From NCBI GenBank assembly GCA_945889495.1, contig CAMDBU010000056.1, positions 1-33,914 of the forward strand: a stretch of DNA of 33,914 bases, given 5' to 3'. Made by a program: the position numbers and the translations under genes. This DNA is from Syntrophobacter sp. SbD2 (GTDB lineage: Bacteria; Desulfobacterota; Binatia; UBA9968). The first letter of the stretch is position 1. Every line of letters begins with the position of its first letter. The notes below the pieces were generated by a model. It worked only from the letters and a program-made list of their open reading frames with translations. It did not search any database and had not been told where the DNA came from. This document shows, piece by piece, positions 25,619 through 33,365 of this stretch.

Positions 25619-25715
25619 AATGCTGTCAACACCGTCGTGAGCGTTGCGCCGAAGGCCAGGATGTTGAGTCGTTTTACGGCTGCGCCCAATGGACGCGTCG
25701 CCGCGATGGCTGGGC

Positions 25716-25749
25716 TGGAGCGTCAAACTGGCGCCAGTTTGACGCTCCA
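25716..25749. repeat. 34-bp perfect palindrome
   Basis: Two 17-base halves (25716-25732 and 25733-25749) are exact reverse complements with no spacer, centred on GGC|GCC. No T-run follows on either side, so it is not a terminator. It could form a cruciform or bind a dimeric protein. Confidence 0.85.
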
Positions 25750-25854
25750 TTGCGGCTCTTCGGCCTGGTTAGCTCGGCGGATTGCTTGAATCTCCGCGAC
25801 ACTTATGTAATAAAAATCAGACTAAGTATGTGGTTTCGATCGATGTGTGACGGG

Positions 25855-25865
25855 AAAGGAGGTGA
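25855..25865 (+). promoter_or_regulatory. full-length Shine-Dalgarno site of the small lipoprotein gene
   Basis: AAAGGAGGTGA is complementary to the whole 16S rRNA 3' tail and ends 8 bases before ATG 25874. It fixes that start in preference to the in-frame ATG at 25847. Confidence 0.75.
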
Positions 25866-25873
25866 ACAAAGTA

Positions 25874-26107
25874 ATGCGTAATAAATTTGTTTCTTTATCA
25901 GCGATTGCGCTGTTTGCTCTTACCTTGACGGTAGTCGGTTGTGGCAAGAAAGAGGAACCAGCACCGCCTCCGCCGCCGCCAGCACCGGCTCCGGCCGCGC
26001 CTGCGGAAGCAGCGGCTCCTGCCGCTGAACCAGCGAAGGATGGTGCTCCGGCAGCCGAAAAGGCAGCTGAGAAGCCTGCGGAAAAGAAGGAAGAGGCTAA
26101 GAAGTAG
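25874..26107 (+). CDS. small Pro/Ala/Lys-rich lipoprotein
   Basis: A 77-aa protein. The signal peptide MRNKFVSLSAIALFALTLTVVGC ends in a good lipobox (VVGC, C23). The mature part has no fold of its own: KKEEPA, a run of prolines, then Ala/Pro/Glu and a Lys/Glu-rich tail. Such proteins can act as spacers or wall-linked lipoproteins; the lysine-ended tail recalls Lpp, but no coiled coil is seen. The unusually complete ribosome site and a strong terminator close behind suggest high expression from a single-gene unit. Similar in style, not in sequence order, to the lipoprotein at 8915. Confidence 0.75.
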   Translation: MRNKFVSLSAIALFALTLTVVGCGKKEEPAPPPPPPAPAPAAPAEAAAPAAEPAKDGAPAAEKAAEKPAEKKEEAKK

Positions 26108-26133
26108 TTGATTGGTTTTTAGCTTCGGCAACC

Positions 26134-26167
26134 AAAAAAGGGGAAGGGATCAACCTTCCCCTTTTTT
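26134..26167 (+). terminator. strong intrinsic terminator after the small lipoprotein
   Basis: A perfect 14-bp stem: six A, GGGGAAGG (26134-26147) paired with CCTTCCCC, six T (26154-26167), with a 6-base loop. The A/T runs make it able to work in both directions. Confidence 0.9.
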
Positions 26168-26210
26168 GCAATCTCACGGTTTGTTTTGACGAGTGACGAC
26201 CTTGGCTAAC

Positions 26211-26921
26211 ATGACCCTGACGGAGCACCTTGAGGAGCTTCGTTGGTGTTTGTTGAGGTCGGTGATCGCGGTCCTGGTCGGATCGACGGTTTGTTATTTC
26301 TATTCCAATTGGATCTTCGCCTTCATGGTTGCGCCGCTGCGAGAAAATCTGCAGCCTGGGCAGAGCTTGATTGGAACCAGTGTTACCGAGGCCTTTTTCA
26401 GCGAGATCAAGGTTGCCATCGCGGCGGGGGTGTTTTTCTCCTGTCCGTATATTTTTTATCAGATCTGGCGTTTCATCGCGCCCGGTCTGTCCGGCGGCGA
26501 GAAACGGTTGGTGCTACCCTTCGTGCTTTGCGCGACCGGGTTTTTTCTCGCCGGCAGTTATTTTTGCTATCGCGTCGTTCTTCCGGTGGCGTTTAAATAT
26601 TTTGTCGAGCAGTACGAATCCATGGGAGTCCTGCCGGCGATCCGAATCGGCGAATATTTTACGTTTTTTTTCCGCATGGTATTGGCCTTTGGGATTACGT
26701 TCGAATTGCCGGTGTTTACGTTTTTTCTGGTGCGGTTGGGTTTATGGAATTACCGCTTGATGATCAGTTCGTTTCGCTACGCGATTCTGGTCATTTTCGT
26801 TTTAGCGGCAATGCTGACGCCAACCCCGGATATCATCAATCAGTGTCTATTGGCGTTGCCGATGTTGGTGTTGTACGTGTTCAGTATCGGCGTCGCCTAT
26901 GTGTGGCGCAAAACGGATTGA
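26211..26921 (+). CDS. tatC: Sec-independent (twin-arginine) translocase subunit TatC
   Basis: Inner-membrane receptor for twin-arginine signal peptides. About 236 aa with six hydrophobic segments. MTLTEHLEELRWCLLRS at the N-terminus carries the conserved glutamates that read the RR motif. CPYIFYQIWRFIAPGL and LTPTPDIINQ are family signatures. ATG 26211 gives the usual N-terminus; the in-frame GTG at 26193 is possible and neither has a clear ribosome site. tatA/tatB are not adjacent. The pyrophosphatase follows after 32 bases, perhaps on the same transcript. Confidence 0.95.
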   Translation: MTLTEHLEELRWCLLRSVIAVLVGSTVCYFYSNWIFAFMVAPLRENLQPGQSLIGTSVTEAFFSEIKVAIAAGVFFSCPYIFYQIWRFIAPGLSGGEKRLVLPFVLCATGFFLAGSYFCYRVVLPVAFKYFVEQYESMGVLPAIRIGEYFTFFFRMVLAFGITFELPVFTFFLVRLGLWNYRLMISSFRYAILVIFVLAAMLTPTPDIINQCLLALPMLVLYVFSIGVAYVWRKTD

Positions 26922-26953
26922 ATCAAGTTAGTTCACAGGGATGAGGAGGAGTC

Positions 26954-29083
26954 ATGGTTCCATTTGTTATAGTGATTAGTTGTCTGTCGCTGGTTTTTGC
27001 GGTGTACCTGGCGCGCCAGGTGCTGAGCAAGGACACCGGCACGCCAAAGATGCGGGAGATCTCGGACGCCATCAAAGAGGGCGCGGAAGCTTTCATGTCG
27101 CGGCAAAACCGCACCATCATCATTTTGTCCGCGGTCTTGGCGGTGCTGATTTTTGTCCTCTACGCCTACGTGCGGACGCCGAGCAAGGCCGACTCGGTGC
27201 CGCCCATGGAAACCGCTTTTTGGACGACGCTCTCTTTCGTGCTCGGCGCGGCCTGTTCGCTGATCGCGGGTTATGTCGGCATGTGGGTTTCAATCCGCGC
27301 TAACATACGCACAGCCTCTGCGGTTCGTTCCAGTCTCAATGAAGCGTTGCAGATCGCCATGCGCGGCGGCGCGGTGTCCGGCTTGTTCGTCGTTGCCATG
27401 AGCCTCCTCGGCGTCGGTGGTCTGTACGCTTTGCTTGAAGCCCTTGGACATGATCCGCGAAAAATCCCTTTTACTATCGTCGGCTATGGCTTCGGCGCTT
27501 CCTTTGTCGCGCTCTTCGCCCAGTTGGGCGGCGGTATTTATACCAAGGCGGCTGACGTCGGCGCCGACCTGGTCGGTAAAGTCGAAGCCGGCATTCCCGA
27601 AGACGATCCGCGCAATCCGGCGGTCATCGCCGACTTGGTCGGCGACAACGTCGGCGATTGCGCCGGCCGTGGCGCCGATCTATTCGAGTCCACTGCGGCG
27701 GAAAATATCGGCGCGATGATCTTGGGCGTCGGCTTGTATCCATACTTCGGCTTGAAGGGGATTCTTTTCCCGCTGGTGGCGCGTGCGCTGGGCTTGGTGG
27801 CTTCGATCGTCGGCATCATGGCGGTCAAGTGTAAAGAAGACGGCGACGCCATGGCGGCGCTCAACAAGGGGTATTATATTACCAGCGCGTTGGCGATTGT
27901 CGGATTCTTTTTTACCTCGAAGTACTTGCTCGCCGTCGATGTGGCTAAATATCCGGAAGCCGCATCGGCGTGGTTTTATTTCTTCCTGTGCGGCGTGGTC
28001 GGTATCGCCATGGCCCAGGCCTTCGTTTACATCACCCAATACTATACCGAGTATCGTTATCGCCCGGTGCGCGAAATCGCCGAAGCGTCGAAGACCGGTC
28101 CGGCGACCAACATCATCGCCGGCATCGCGGTGGGCTTGGAGTGTACGGCAATCCCGGTGTTGGTGATCTCGGTGGCGATCATCACTTCTTATTATCTCGG
28201 ATTGAATAGCGGCGTGAAGCACGCCGGCCTGTTCGGCACCGCGGTGGCGACCATGGGCATGTTGGGCACCGCCGCTTACATTCTCGCCATGGACACCTTC
28301 GGTCCGATCACCGACAACGCCGGCGGCATTGTCGAGATGAGCGGCCAGCCCGAAGAAGTGCGCCACAAGACCGACCGTTTGGATGCCGTGGGCAACACCA
28401 CCAAGGCGTTGACCAAAGGCTACGCCATCGGTTCGGCGGCGCTGGCGGCGTTCTTGCTTTTCTCCGCTTATCTCGACGAGGTCGCCCATTACGGCCATCC
28501 GTTGGAAGTCGTCAACATCGCCAAGCCGGAAGTGTTCGTCGGCGGTTTGTTGGGCGCCATGTTGGTTTTTCTGTTTTCATCGTTTGCCATTAGAGCCGTC
28601 GGCAAAGCGGCCTACTACGTCATCAACGAGGTGCGCCGCCAGTTCAGAGAAAACCCCGGCATTCTCCTCGGCACGGTGAAACCCGACTACCGGCGCTGCG
28701 TCGACATCGTCACCGTCGGCGCCTTGAAAGAGATGGTGGTGCCCGGTTTACTCGCGGTTACCATGCCGGTAGCCGTCGGTCTGGTTTTCAAGATGTTCGG
28801 CATCGGCGCCGAGGTGGTGGCGGCGTTCTTGATGGTCGGCACCATCACCGGCATCTTGATGGCGACGTTTTTCAACAACAGCGGCGGCGCCTGGGATAAC
28901 GCCAAGAAATATATCGAGAGCGGCCAGTTCGAGGGCGGCGGCAAAGGTTCCGAGCCGCATAAAGCCGCGGTCGTCGGCGATACCTTGGGCGACCCGTTCA
29001 AAGACACCGCCGGCCCGAGCTTGCACGTCTTGATCAAACTGCTCGCCACCATCACCCTGGTGTTGGCACCTCTGTTTGTCTAA
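26954..29083 (+). CDS. hppA: membrane-bound ion-pumping pyrophosphatase
   Basis: Couples pyrophosphate hydrolysis to pumping H+ (or Na+) across the membrane. The 709-aa protein is largely made of membrane helices. The catalytic loops are present: TKAADVGADLVGKVE, then DDPRNPAVIADLVGDNVGDCAGRGADLFES, and near the C-terminus GGAWDNAKKYIE, with GDTLGDPFKDTAGPSLH. The segment GNTTKALTKG (480-489) has lysine at K484, where potassium-dependent members carry alanine, so this should be the potassium-independent, proton-pumping type. AGGAGG precedes ATG 26954. A terminator follows. Confidence 0.96.
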   Translation: MVPFVIVISCLSLVFAVYLARQVLSKDTGTPKMREISDAIKEGAEAFMSRQNRTIIILSAVLAVLIFVLYAYVRTPSKADSVPPMETAFWTTLSFVLGAACSLIAGYVGMWVSIRANIRTASAVRSSLNEALQIAMRGGAVSGLFVVAMSLLGVGGLYALLEALGHDPRKIPFTIVGYGFGASFVALFAQLGGGIYTKAADVGADLVGKVEAGIPEDDPRNPAVIADLVGDNVGDCAGRGADLFESTAAENIGAMILGVGLYPYFGLKGILFPLVARALGLVASIVGIMAVKCKEDGDAMAALNKGYYITSALAIVGFFFTSKYLLAVDVAKYPEAASAWFYFFLCGVVGIAMAQAFVYITQYYTEYRYRPVREIAEASKTGPATNIIAGIAVGLECTAIPVLVISVAIITSYYLGLNSGVKHAGLFGTAVATMGMLGTAAYILAMDTFGPITDNAGGIVEMSGQPEEVRHKTDRLDAVGNTTKALTKGYAIGSAALAAFLLFSAYLDEVAHYGHPLEVVNIAKPEVFVGGLLGAMLVFLFSSFAIRAVGKAAYYVINEVRRQFRENPGILLGTVKPDYRRCVDIVTVGALKEMVVPGLLAVTMPVAVGLVFKMFGIGAEVVAAFLMVGTITGILMATFFNNSGGAWDNAKKYIESGQFEGGGKGSEPHKAAVVGDTLGDPFKDTAGPSLHVLIKLLATITLVLAPLFV

Positions 29084-29101
29084 AAGTTAATCGCAACCGC
29101 A

Positions 29102-29134
29102 GAAGGCCTCTCCCGCGAGAGGCCTTCGCATTTT
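29102..29134 (+). terminator. intrinsic terminator after hppA
   Basis: A perfect 11-bp stem GAAGGCCTCTC (29102-29112) / GAGAGGCCTTC (29117-29127) with a CCGC loop, followed by GCATTTT. Confidence 0.85.
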
Positions 29135-29182
29135 CTGGCCAGACTTTTTGTGCTAGAAATTGACTCGTTCGATCCCGTCCCC

Positions 29183-29271
29183 GCCCGGATGGTGGAATAG
29201 GTAGACACAAGGGACTTAAAATCCCTCGGACCGAAAGGTCTGTGCCGGTTCGAGTCCGGCTCCGGGCACCA
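29183..29271 (+). tRNA. tRNA-Leu (anticodon UAA)
   Basis: The acceptor arms GCCCGGA (29183-29189) and TCCGGGC (29261-29267) pair fully, then ACCA is encoded in the DNA. The anticodon stem AGGGA/TCCCT encloses CTTAAAA, giving anticodon TAA at 29217-29219. The long variable arm and the GGTTCGAGTCC T-arm fit leucine. The accessory block begins just behind it, as is common where elements integrate at tRNA genes. Confidence 0.97.
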
Positions 29272-29349
29272 GTTGAATTCATTTGATCGCGAGCGGCGAT
29301 TTCCGCTAGTCTGTGGATATCGTTATGTGTGTGACGACTCACCATCGCA

Positions 29350-30918
29350 ATGCTGACTTCTGAAATTCGCAGCCAAATCGACCAAATCTGGAATGCCTTC
29401 TGGTCCGGCGGGATTTCCAATCCGCTGGAGGTGATCGAGCAGATCACCTACTTGCTGTTCATCAAACGGCTCGACGAGCTGCAGACGCTCGAAGAGTTGA
29501 AAGCCACAAGGCTAAAGACGCCCATCGAACGGCGCTTTTTCCCCGAGGGCGATGACGACCATCCGCGCTCGCCGCGACCCTACGCGGACTATCGCTGGTC
29601 GCGGTTCAAGCATTTCGCGCCGGCCGACATGTACACGGTGGTGGGCGAGCATGTTTTCCCGTTCCTTCGAACTTTGGGCGGCGATGAGTCGACCTACGCG
29701 CATCACATGAAGGACGCGCGCTTCACGATTCCCAATGCCGGTTTGCTGGCGAAGGTCGTCGACATGATCGACCAGGTGCCGATGGAGGAGCGCGACACCA
29801 AGGGTGACTTGTACGAGTACATGCTCGCCAAGATCGCTACCGCCGGTCAAAACGGCCAGTTCCGCACGCCGCGCCATATTATTCGCCTGATGGTCGCGAT
29901 GGTCGCGCCGACGCCGGGTGATATTCTCTGCGATCCGGCCTGCGGCACCGCCGGCTTTCTGGTCGCCGCGGGCGAATATCTGCGCGAGCGCCACCCGGAG
30001 ATTTTTCGCGACGCCAAGCTGTCGCGTCATTTTCATCACGAGTTTTTCCACGGTTTTGACTTCGATAACACCATGCTGCGCATCGGCAGCATGAACATGC
30101 TGCTGCACGGCGTGGAAAATCCAGACATCCGCTACCGCGACTCGCTGGCGCAGGATCACGCGGGCGAGGAGGAAAAATACACGCTGGTCCTCGCCAATCC
30201 GCCCTTTGCCGGGTCGCTTGACTACGAGAACACCGCCAAGGATCTCCAGCAGATCGTCAAGACCAAGAAGACCGAATTGCTTTTCCTCGCACTCTTCCTG
30301 CGTCTGCTCAAGCCCGGCGGACGCGCCGCCGTCATCGTGCCCGACGGCGTGCTCTTCGGTTCGTCCAACGCGCACAAGACGCTGCGCAAGATACTCGTCG
30401 AGGAACAGAAACTCGACGCCGTCATTTCGCTGCCGGGCGGCGTGTTCAAACCCTACGCCGGCGTCTCCACCGCGATTCTTCTCTTCACCAAGACCAACTC
30501 CGGCGGCACGGACCAAGTCTGGTTCTACGACGTGGACGCCGACGGCATGTCGCTGGACGACAAACGCACGGAACTCTTGCCGTCGGAAAAACTCGGCCCG
30601 ATTCCCAAAGTCGCACTCAGCGCCGATGAACACCTTAAAAACAATCTCCCAGACATTCTTCAGCGTTGGGCGACAATCCAAAATCGAAAATCCAAAATCC
30701 AAAATGAAGAGATGGGCCGCCCGCGCACCGCGCAAAGCTTCTGCGTCCCCAAGGCCGACATCGCCGCGCAGGGCTACGATCTCTCGCTCAATCGCTACAA
30801 GGAAGTGGTCCACGAAGAAGTCGCGCACCGCCCGCCGGGCGAAATTCTGAAAGCCCTCGGCCAACTGGAGGCGGAGATTCAGCAGGGCATGAAGGAACTG
30901 GAGGGGATGCTGAAGTGA
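29350..30918 (+). CDS. hsdM: type I restriction-modification system, DNA methyltransferase subunit
   Basis: N6-adenine methyltransferase of a type I R-M system, acting with HsdS. The 522-aa protein has the helical N-terminal HsdM domain (1-135), the SAM-binding motif DPACGTAGF (195-203) and the catalytic NPPF (283-286), followed by the conserved LPGGVFKPYAGVSTAILLFTK region. Near 443-452 the peptide IQNRKSKIQN is encoded by a repeated AATCCAAAATC-type word and looks like an in-frame insertion into a variable loop. The stop codon overlaps the GTG of hsdS (GTGA), so the subunits are translationally coupled. The tRNA-Leu lies 78 bases before it. Confidence 0.96.
   Translation: MLTSEIRSQIDQIWNAFWSGGISNPLEVIEQITYLLFIKRLDELQTLEELKATRLKTPIERRFFPEGDDDHPRSPRPYADYRWSRFKHFAPADMYTVVGEHVFPFLRTLGGDESTYAHHMKDARFTIPNAGLLAKVVDMIDQVPMEERDTKGDLYEYMLAKIATAGQNGQFRTPRHIIRLMVAMVAPTPGDILCDPACGTAGFLVAAGEYLRERHPEIFRDAKLSRHFHHEFFHGFDFDNTMLRIGSMNMLLHGVENPDIRYRDSLAQDHAGEEEKYTLVLANPPFAGSLDYENTAKDLQQIVKTKKTELLFLALFLRLLKPGGRAAVIVPDGVLFGSSNAHKTLRKILVEEQKLDAVISLPGGVFKPYAGVSTAILLFTKTNSGGTDQVWFYDVDADGMSLDDKRTELLPSEKLGPIPKVALSADEHLKNNLPDILQRWATIQNRKSKIQNEEMGRPRTAQSFCVPKADIAAQGYDLSLNRYKEVVHEEVAHRPPGEILKALGQLEAEIQQGMKELEGMLK
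30675..30705 (+). repeat. tandem AATCCAAAATC-type words inside hsdM
   Basis: Three or four imperfect copies of a roughly 10-base word (TCCAAAA / TCGAAAA) run through 30675-30705 in a GC-rich gene, keeping the frame open. Base composition differs sharply from the surrounding codons. Confidence 0.7.
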
Positions 30919-32096
30919 GCTTGTCTCGAAGTTCCTTCGGATCCGTCTGCCATTTGGTGAACGGCAAGGCGTTCAAACCGACTGACTGGAGCGGTACAGG
31001 TGTCCCGATCATTCGAATTCAAAATCTAAATGGCCCAGACAAACCGTTCAACTACTGGGCTGGCGCTCTCGACAATCAGGTGTTGGTGAAGACCGGCGAT
31101 CTCTTGCTTGCATGGTCGGGGACTCCCGGGACTTCATTCGGTGCTCATATCTGGAGTGGGCCGAACGGAATTTTGAATCAGCACATTTTTCGCTGCGATC
31201 TTGACCACAAAGCGATCACGAAAGAATGGGCGAGAATAGCTGTTAACCATCGGCTATATCGGCTGATCGAGCAGGCGCATGGCGGTGTCGGGCTCCAGCA
31301 CGTCACTCGCGGAATGGTCGAGGATCTTGAAATCCCTCTGCCGCCGCTGGCGGAGCAACGGCGGATTGCGGATGTGCTGGACCGGGCGGAGGCGTTGCGG
31401 GCCAAGCGCCGCGCGGCCCTCGCCCAACTCGACTCCCTCACCCAATCCCTCTTCCTCGACCTCTTCGGCGACCCGGTCACAAACCCAAAAAATTGGCCAC
31501 GAGTCAAGTTCGGCGACTTGCTCGCGAACATCGATAGCGGATGGAGTCCAAAGTGTCTCGACCGTCCGGTACGCGGCGAAGAGTGGGGCATTCTCAAGCT
31601 TGGTGCGGTGACGTGGTGCGAATACGACGCAGCGGAGAACAAGGCGCTCCCTCCGGATGTTGAACCGGACACTGAGCTTGAGGTGAAACCTGGTGATTTG
31701 CTGTTCGCGCGAAAGAATACCTACGAGTTGGTAGCCGCGTGTGCGCTGGTTCGCGAGACTCCGTCCAGATTATTGATGTCCGACCTCATCTTTCGTTTCC
31801 GACTGTGTCCAGAAGCGAAAGTGGATTCCTCTTTTCTCCACCAGCTTTTAATTTACCCGACGAAGCGTCGTGAGATTCAAAAGCTCGCTGGAGGTTCTGC
31901 TGGTTCGATGCCCAACATCTCAAAAGCGCGGCTGCAAACTACGGATGTTGAAGTTCCACCCCTCCCATTGCAGCGCGAATTCGCCCGGCGAGTGACGGCG
32001 GTGGAAAAGCTGAAGACGGCGCATCGCGCATCGCTGGCGGAGTTGGACGCGCTCTTCGCTTCGCTGCAGCACCGTGCCTTTCGAGGGGAGCTGTAG
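30915..32096 (+). CDS. hsdS: type I restriction-modification system, specificity subunit
   Basis: DNA-recognition subunit for the methyltransferase. The 393-aa protein has two target-recognition domains (about 1-140 and 186-345), each followed by a helical conserved spacer: LPPLAEQRRIADVLDRAEAL onward (about 142-190), then LPLQREFARRVTAVEKLKTAHR to the end. The GTG start overlaps the hsdM stop, with GGAGGGG just upstream. The last 77 bases are repeated about 1 kb downstream (32989-33065), after an unrelated gene. No restriction subunit gene follows within the window. Confidence 0.95.
   Translation: MSLSRSSFGSVCHLVNGKAFKPTDWSGTGVPIIRIQNLNGPDKPFNYWAGALDNQVLVKTGDLLLAWSGTPGTSFGAHIWSGPNGILNQHIFRCDLDHKAITKEWARIAVNHRLYRLIEQAHGGVGLQHVTRGMVEDLEIPLPPLAEQRRIADVLDRAEALRAKRRAALAQLDSLTQSLFLDLFGDPVTNPKNWPRVKFGDLLANIDSGWSPKCLDRPVRGEEWGILKLGAVTWCEYDAAENKALPPDVEPDTELEVKPGDLLFARKNTYELVAACALVRETPSRLLMSDLIFRFRLCPEAKVDSSFLHQLLIYPTKRREIQKLAGGSAGSMPNISKARLQTTDVEVPPLPLQREFARRVTAVEKLKTAHRASLAELDALFASLQHRAFRGEL
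32020..32096 (+). repeat. direct repeat copy 1: 3' end of hsdS
   Basis: 77 bases that match 32989-33065 at 66 positions by hand count. Most differences are silent: the encoded ends ASLAELDALFASLQHRAFRGEL and the copy with E for Q are otherwise the same. Confidence 0.85.
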
Positions 32097-32098
32097 GA

Positions 32099-32935
32099 AT
32101 GCGTGGAGAGCTTCTTCCAGTCTGGGCAGAGATGTGGCCGCACGTTTGGAGCCCACTGGGAAAAGTGGCCAAAAGACTTCGGCATCCCGACGTATTTTGC
32201 GAACTCTACCGCGAACTCAATAAAGCGTTAGTCGCACCGAAGTCCGTTGAAGCACTCGCAGACATTACCGACAACGTCGATCAAGCGCGACTCCAGTTCC
32301 GTAAAACAAAGTCTAACGAGATTCAGGGGGAAGCCGCTGTCGTCTCATTTCTTGAGTCCAGCTACGAAACGCTTGAAGAGTTGGGTGGCGACCCACTGGC
32401 TAACGCGTTCTTCATACGATTAGAGCAATTCCTTTTGAGATTCAGCCTTCGTTATGACTTGCGCAGGCCGTGCAGCCTCTGCCCGACATTGCCGGGTGTA
32501 TTCTCTAGCCTTGTACTTCAGCTACGAACTTTGACAAGGCGGGACGTTCACCTTGATGCATTGATGAAAGAGTTTGAGAACGCAATCCGCGATCTACGTA
32601 CAGACTGCTCGGGTGGTCGTATAAAAACCTGCATCCAGAAACAAGTGAATTTGTTGGAAGCAATCGGCCGTATTGATCCATTAGTTACAGAGACGGAGCT
32701 TGCCGGTATTTGCAATCAAGTTGGTAGTTGGCCTCACAACGCAATCAAAGCTTCGCTGAAAAATCTGTACGGGTTTGCCTCCGACTATCCAGGGATCCGG
32801 CACGGCGGGACGGCATCCCATGCGCTGCGAGCGATCGATACGCGCGATATGATCGCCATGTCCATATTACTGGTCGGGTTCACACCGTATCTAACAGACC
32901 TTATCAATGCCGATGTGGTTTATCGAGGAGCATGA
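32099..32935 (+). CDS. uncharacterised 278-aa protein lodged in the hsd locus
   Basis: Starts two bases after hsdS. I do not recognise it with confidence. It is mostly helical and soluble, with a CSLC motif in RRPCSLCPTLPGVF (about 122-135) and a C-terminal region ending in SDYPGIRHGGT, ALRAIDTRDMIAM and a hydrophobic helix. The last part recalls, weakly, C-terminal helical domains of abortive-infection proteins. Genes of unknown function inside type I R-M operons often act in defence, but no catalytic site is visible. Its base composition is less GC-rich than that of hsdM. It lies between two copies of the hsdS 3' end, so it may have arrived as cargo. Confidence 0.75.
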   Translation: MRGELLPVWAEMWPHVWSPLGKVAKRLRHPDVFCELYRELNKALVAPKSVEALADITDNVDQARLQFRKTKSNEIQGEAAVVSFLESSYETLEELGGDPLANAFFIRLEQFLLRFSLRYDLRRPCSLCPTLPGVFSSLVLQLRTLTRRDVHLDALMKEFENAIRDLRTDCSGGRIKTCIQKQVNLLEAIGRIDPLVTETELAGICNQVGSWPHNAIKASLKNLYGFASDYPGIRHGGTASHALRAIDTRDMIAMSILLVGFTPYLTDLINADVVYRGA

Positions 32936-32988
32936 TTTGAAGATATTCGGAGTTTTGCGGAGCCTATGTCTCGACGTTCGATGGGTGC

Positions 32989-33065
32989 CGCAGCGCGCGT
33001 CGCTGGCGGAGCTGGACGCGCTCTTCGCCTCGCTCGAGCACCGCGCTTTTAGAGGGGAACTTTAG
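32989..33065 (+). pseudogene. hsdS 3'-end fragment (direct repeat copy 2)
   Basis: Encodes RASLAELDALFASLEHRAFRGEL and a stop, nearly identical to the hsdS C-terminus at protein level. The preceding codons back to 32937 are unrelated to hsdS, and no start with a ribosome site is seen. It is a remnant of a second hsdS allele rather than a gene. Confidence 0.8.
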
Positions 33066-33226
33066 TGAACACGCTGCGGCGATTTAGCGCCGGACAACAT
33101 TCCTCTCTCTGGACCAAAATCGGCTCTGACAAGAAAGGGTAATGTCCGTAAAAGAGGGTAATAAAGAGGGTAGCGACTTGAGCCAGTTTGCTTTTCTCCA
33201 GTAAGAATGGGCAATGGCAATATCAC

Positions 33227-33262
33227 GGAAATGAAGTGGGAAATGAAGTGGGAAATGAAAAC
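33227..33262 (+). repeat. 12-base tandem repeat, three copies
   Basis: GGAAATGAAGTG at 33227 and 33239, then GGAAATGAAAAC at 33251. The copies contain ATG codons but no good frame follows. Confidence 0.75.
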
Positions 33263-33353
33263 CCTGTGAAAGTGCGCGATGTAGATATAACTAGCAGACT
33301 TGCCACGCTTTTCTTGGACAGCGTTAGGCATTCCTCTCGGAAATGAACTGGGC

Positions 33354-33359
33354 TACAAT
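33354..33359 (+). promoter_or_regulatory. -10 box placed for a leaderless Fic transcript
   Basis: TACAAT ends 6 bases before ATG 33366, so the first base of the message would be about the start codon itself. No ribosome site precedes the ATG. The -35 is not clear. Confidence 0.35.
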
Positions 33360-33365
33360 AGATTT

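Larger units (their letters stand above)
25412..25846. other. gene-free stretch between rpsT and the small lipoprotein gene
   Basis: About 435 bases without a convincing gene: open frames here are short, overlap on both strands and resemble no family. It contains two neighbouring DnaA-box matches (25599-25618), a 34-bp perfect palindrome (25716-25749) and a small 11-bp palindrome GCCAAGTTGGC (25501-25511). The part before the lipoprotein (25800-25830) is AT-rich. Confidence 0.6.
33066..33365. other. gene-free leader ahead of the Fic gene, with short repeats
   Basis: 300 bases with no plausible gene. It contains three AAAG(AG)GGTA words at 33134, 33151 and 33164 and a threefold 12-base tandem at 33227-33262. 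A minus-strand open frame across it is built from these repeats and resembles nothing. Confidence 0.55.

Noticed and set aside
25408-25689. Minus-strand frame of 93 codons upstream of rpsT, with a membrane-like N-terminus
   Set aside because: It overlaps the rpsT promoter and the DnaA boxes, has no ribosome site and resembles nothing. I also considered a MurJ remnant and saw no match.
29160-29165. TTGACT as a -35 box for tRNA-Leu
   Set aside because: A -10 at the proper distance would lie inside the tRNA. TGCTAGAAA at 29151 might instead be an extended -10, but I could not support it.
29512-30864. Minus-strand open frame of 450 codons inside hsdM
   Set aside because: Shadow of hsdM; no ribosome site or family features.
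33062-33331. Minus-strand frame of 89 codons before the Fic gene
   Set aside because: Made from the tandem repeats (FISHFISHFIS) and lacking any family resemblance or ribosome site.
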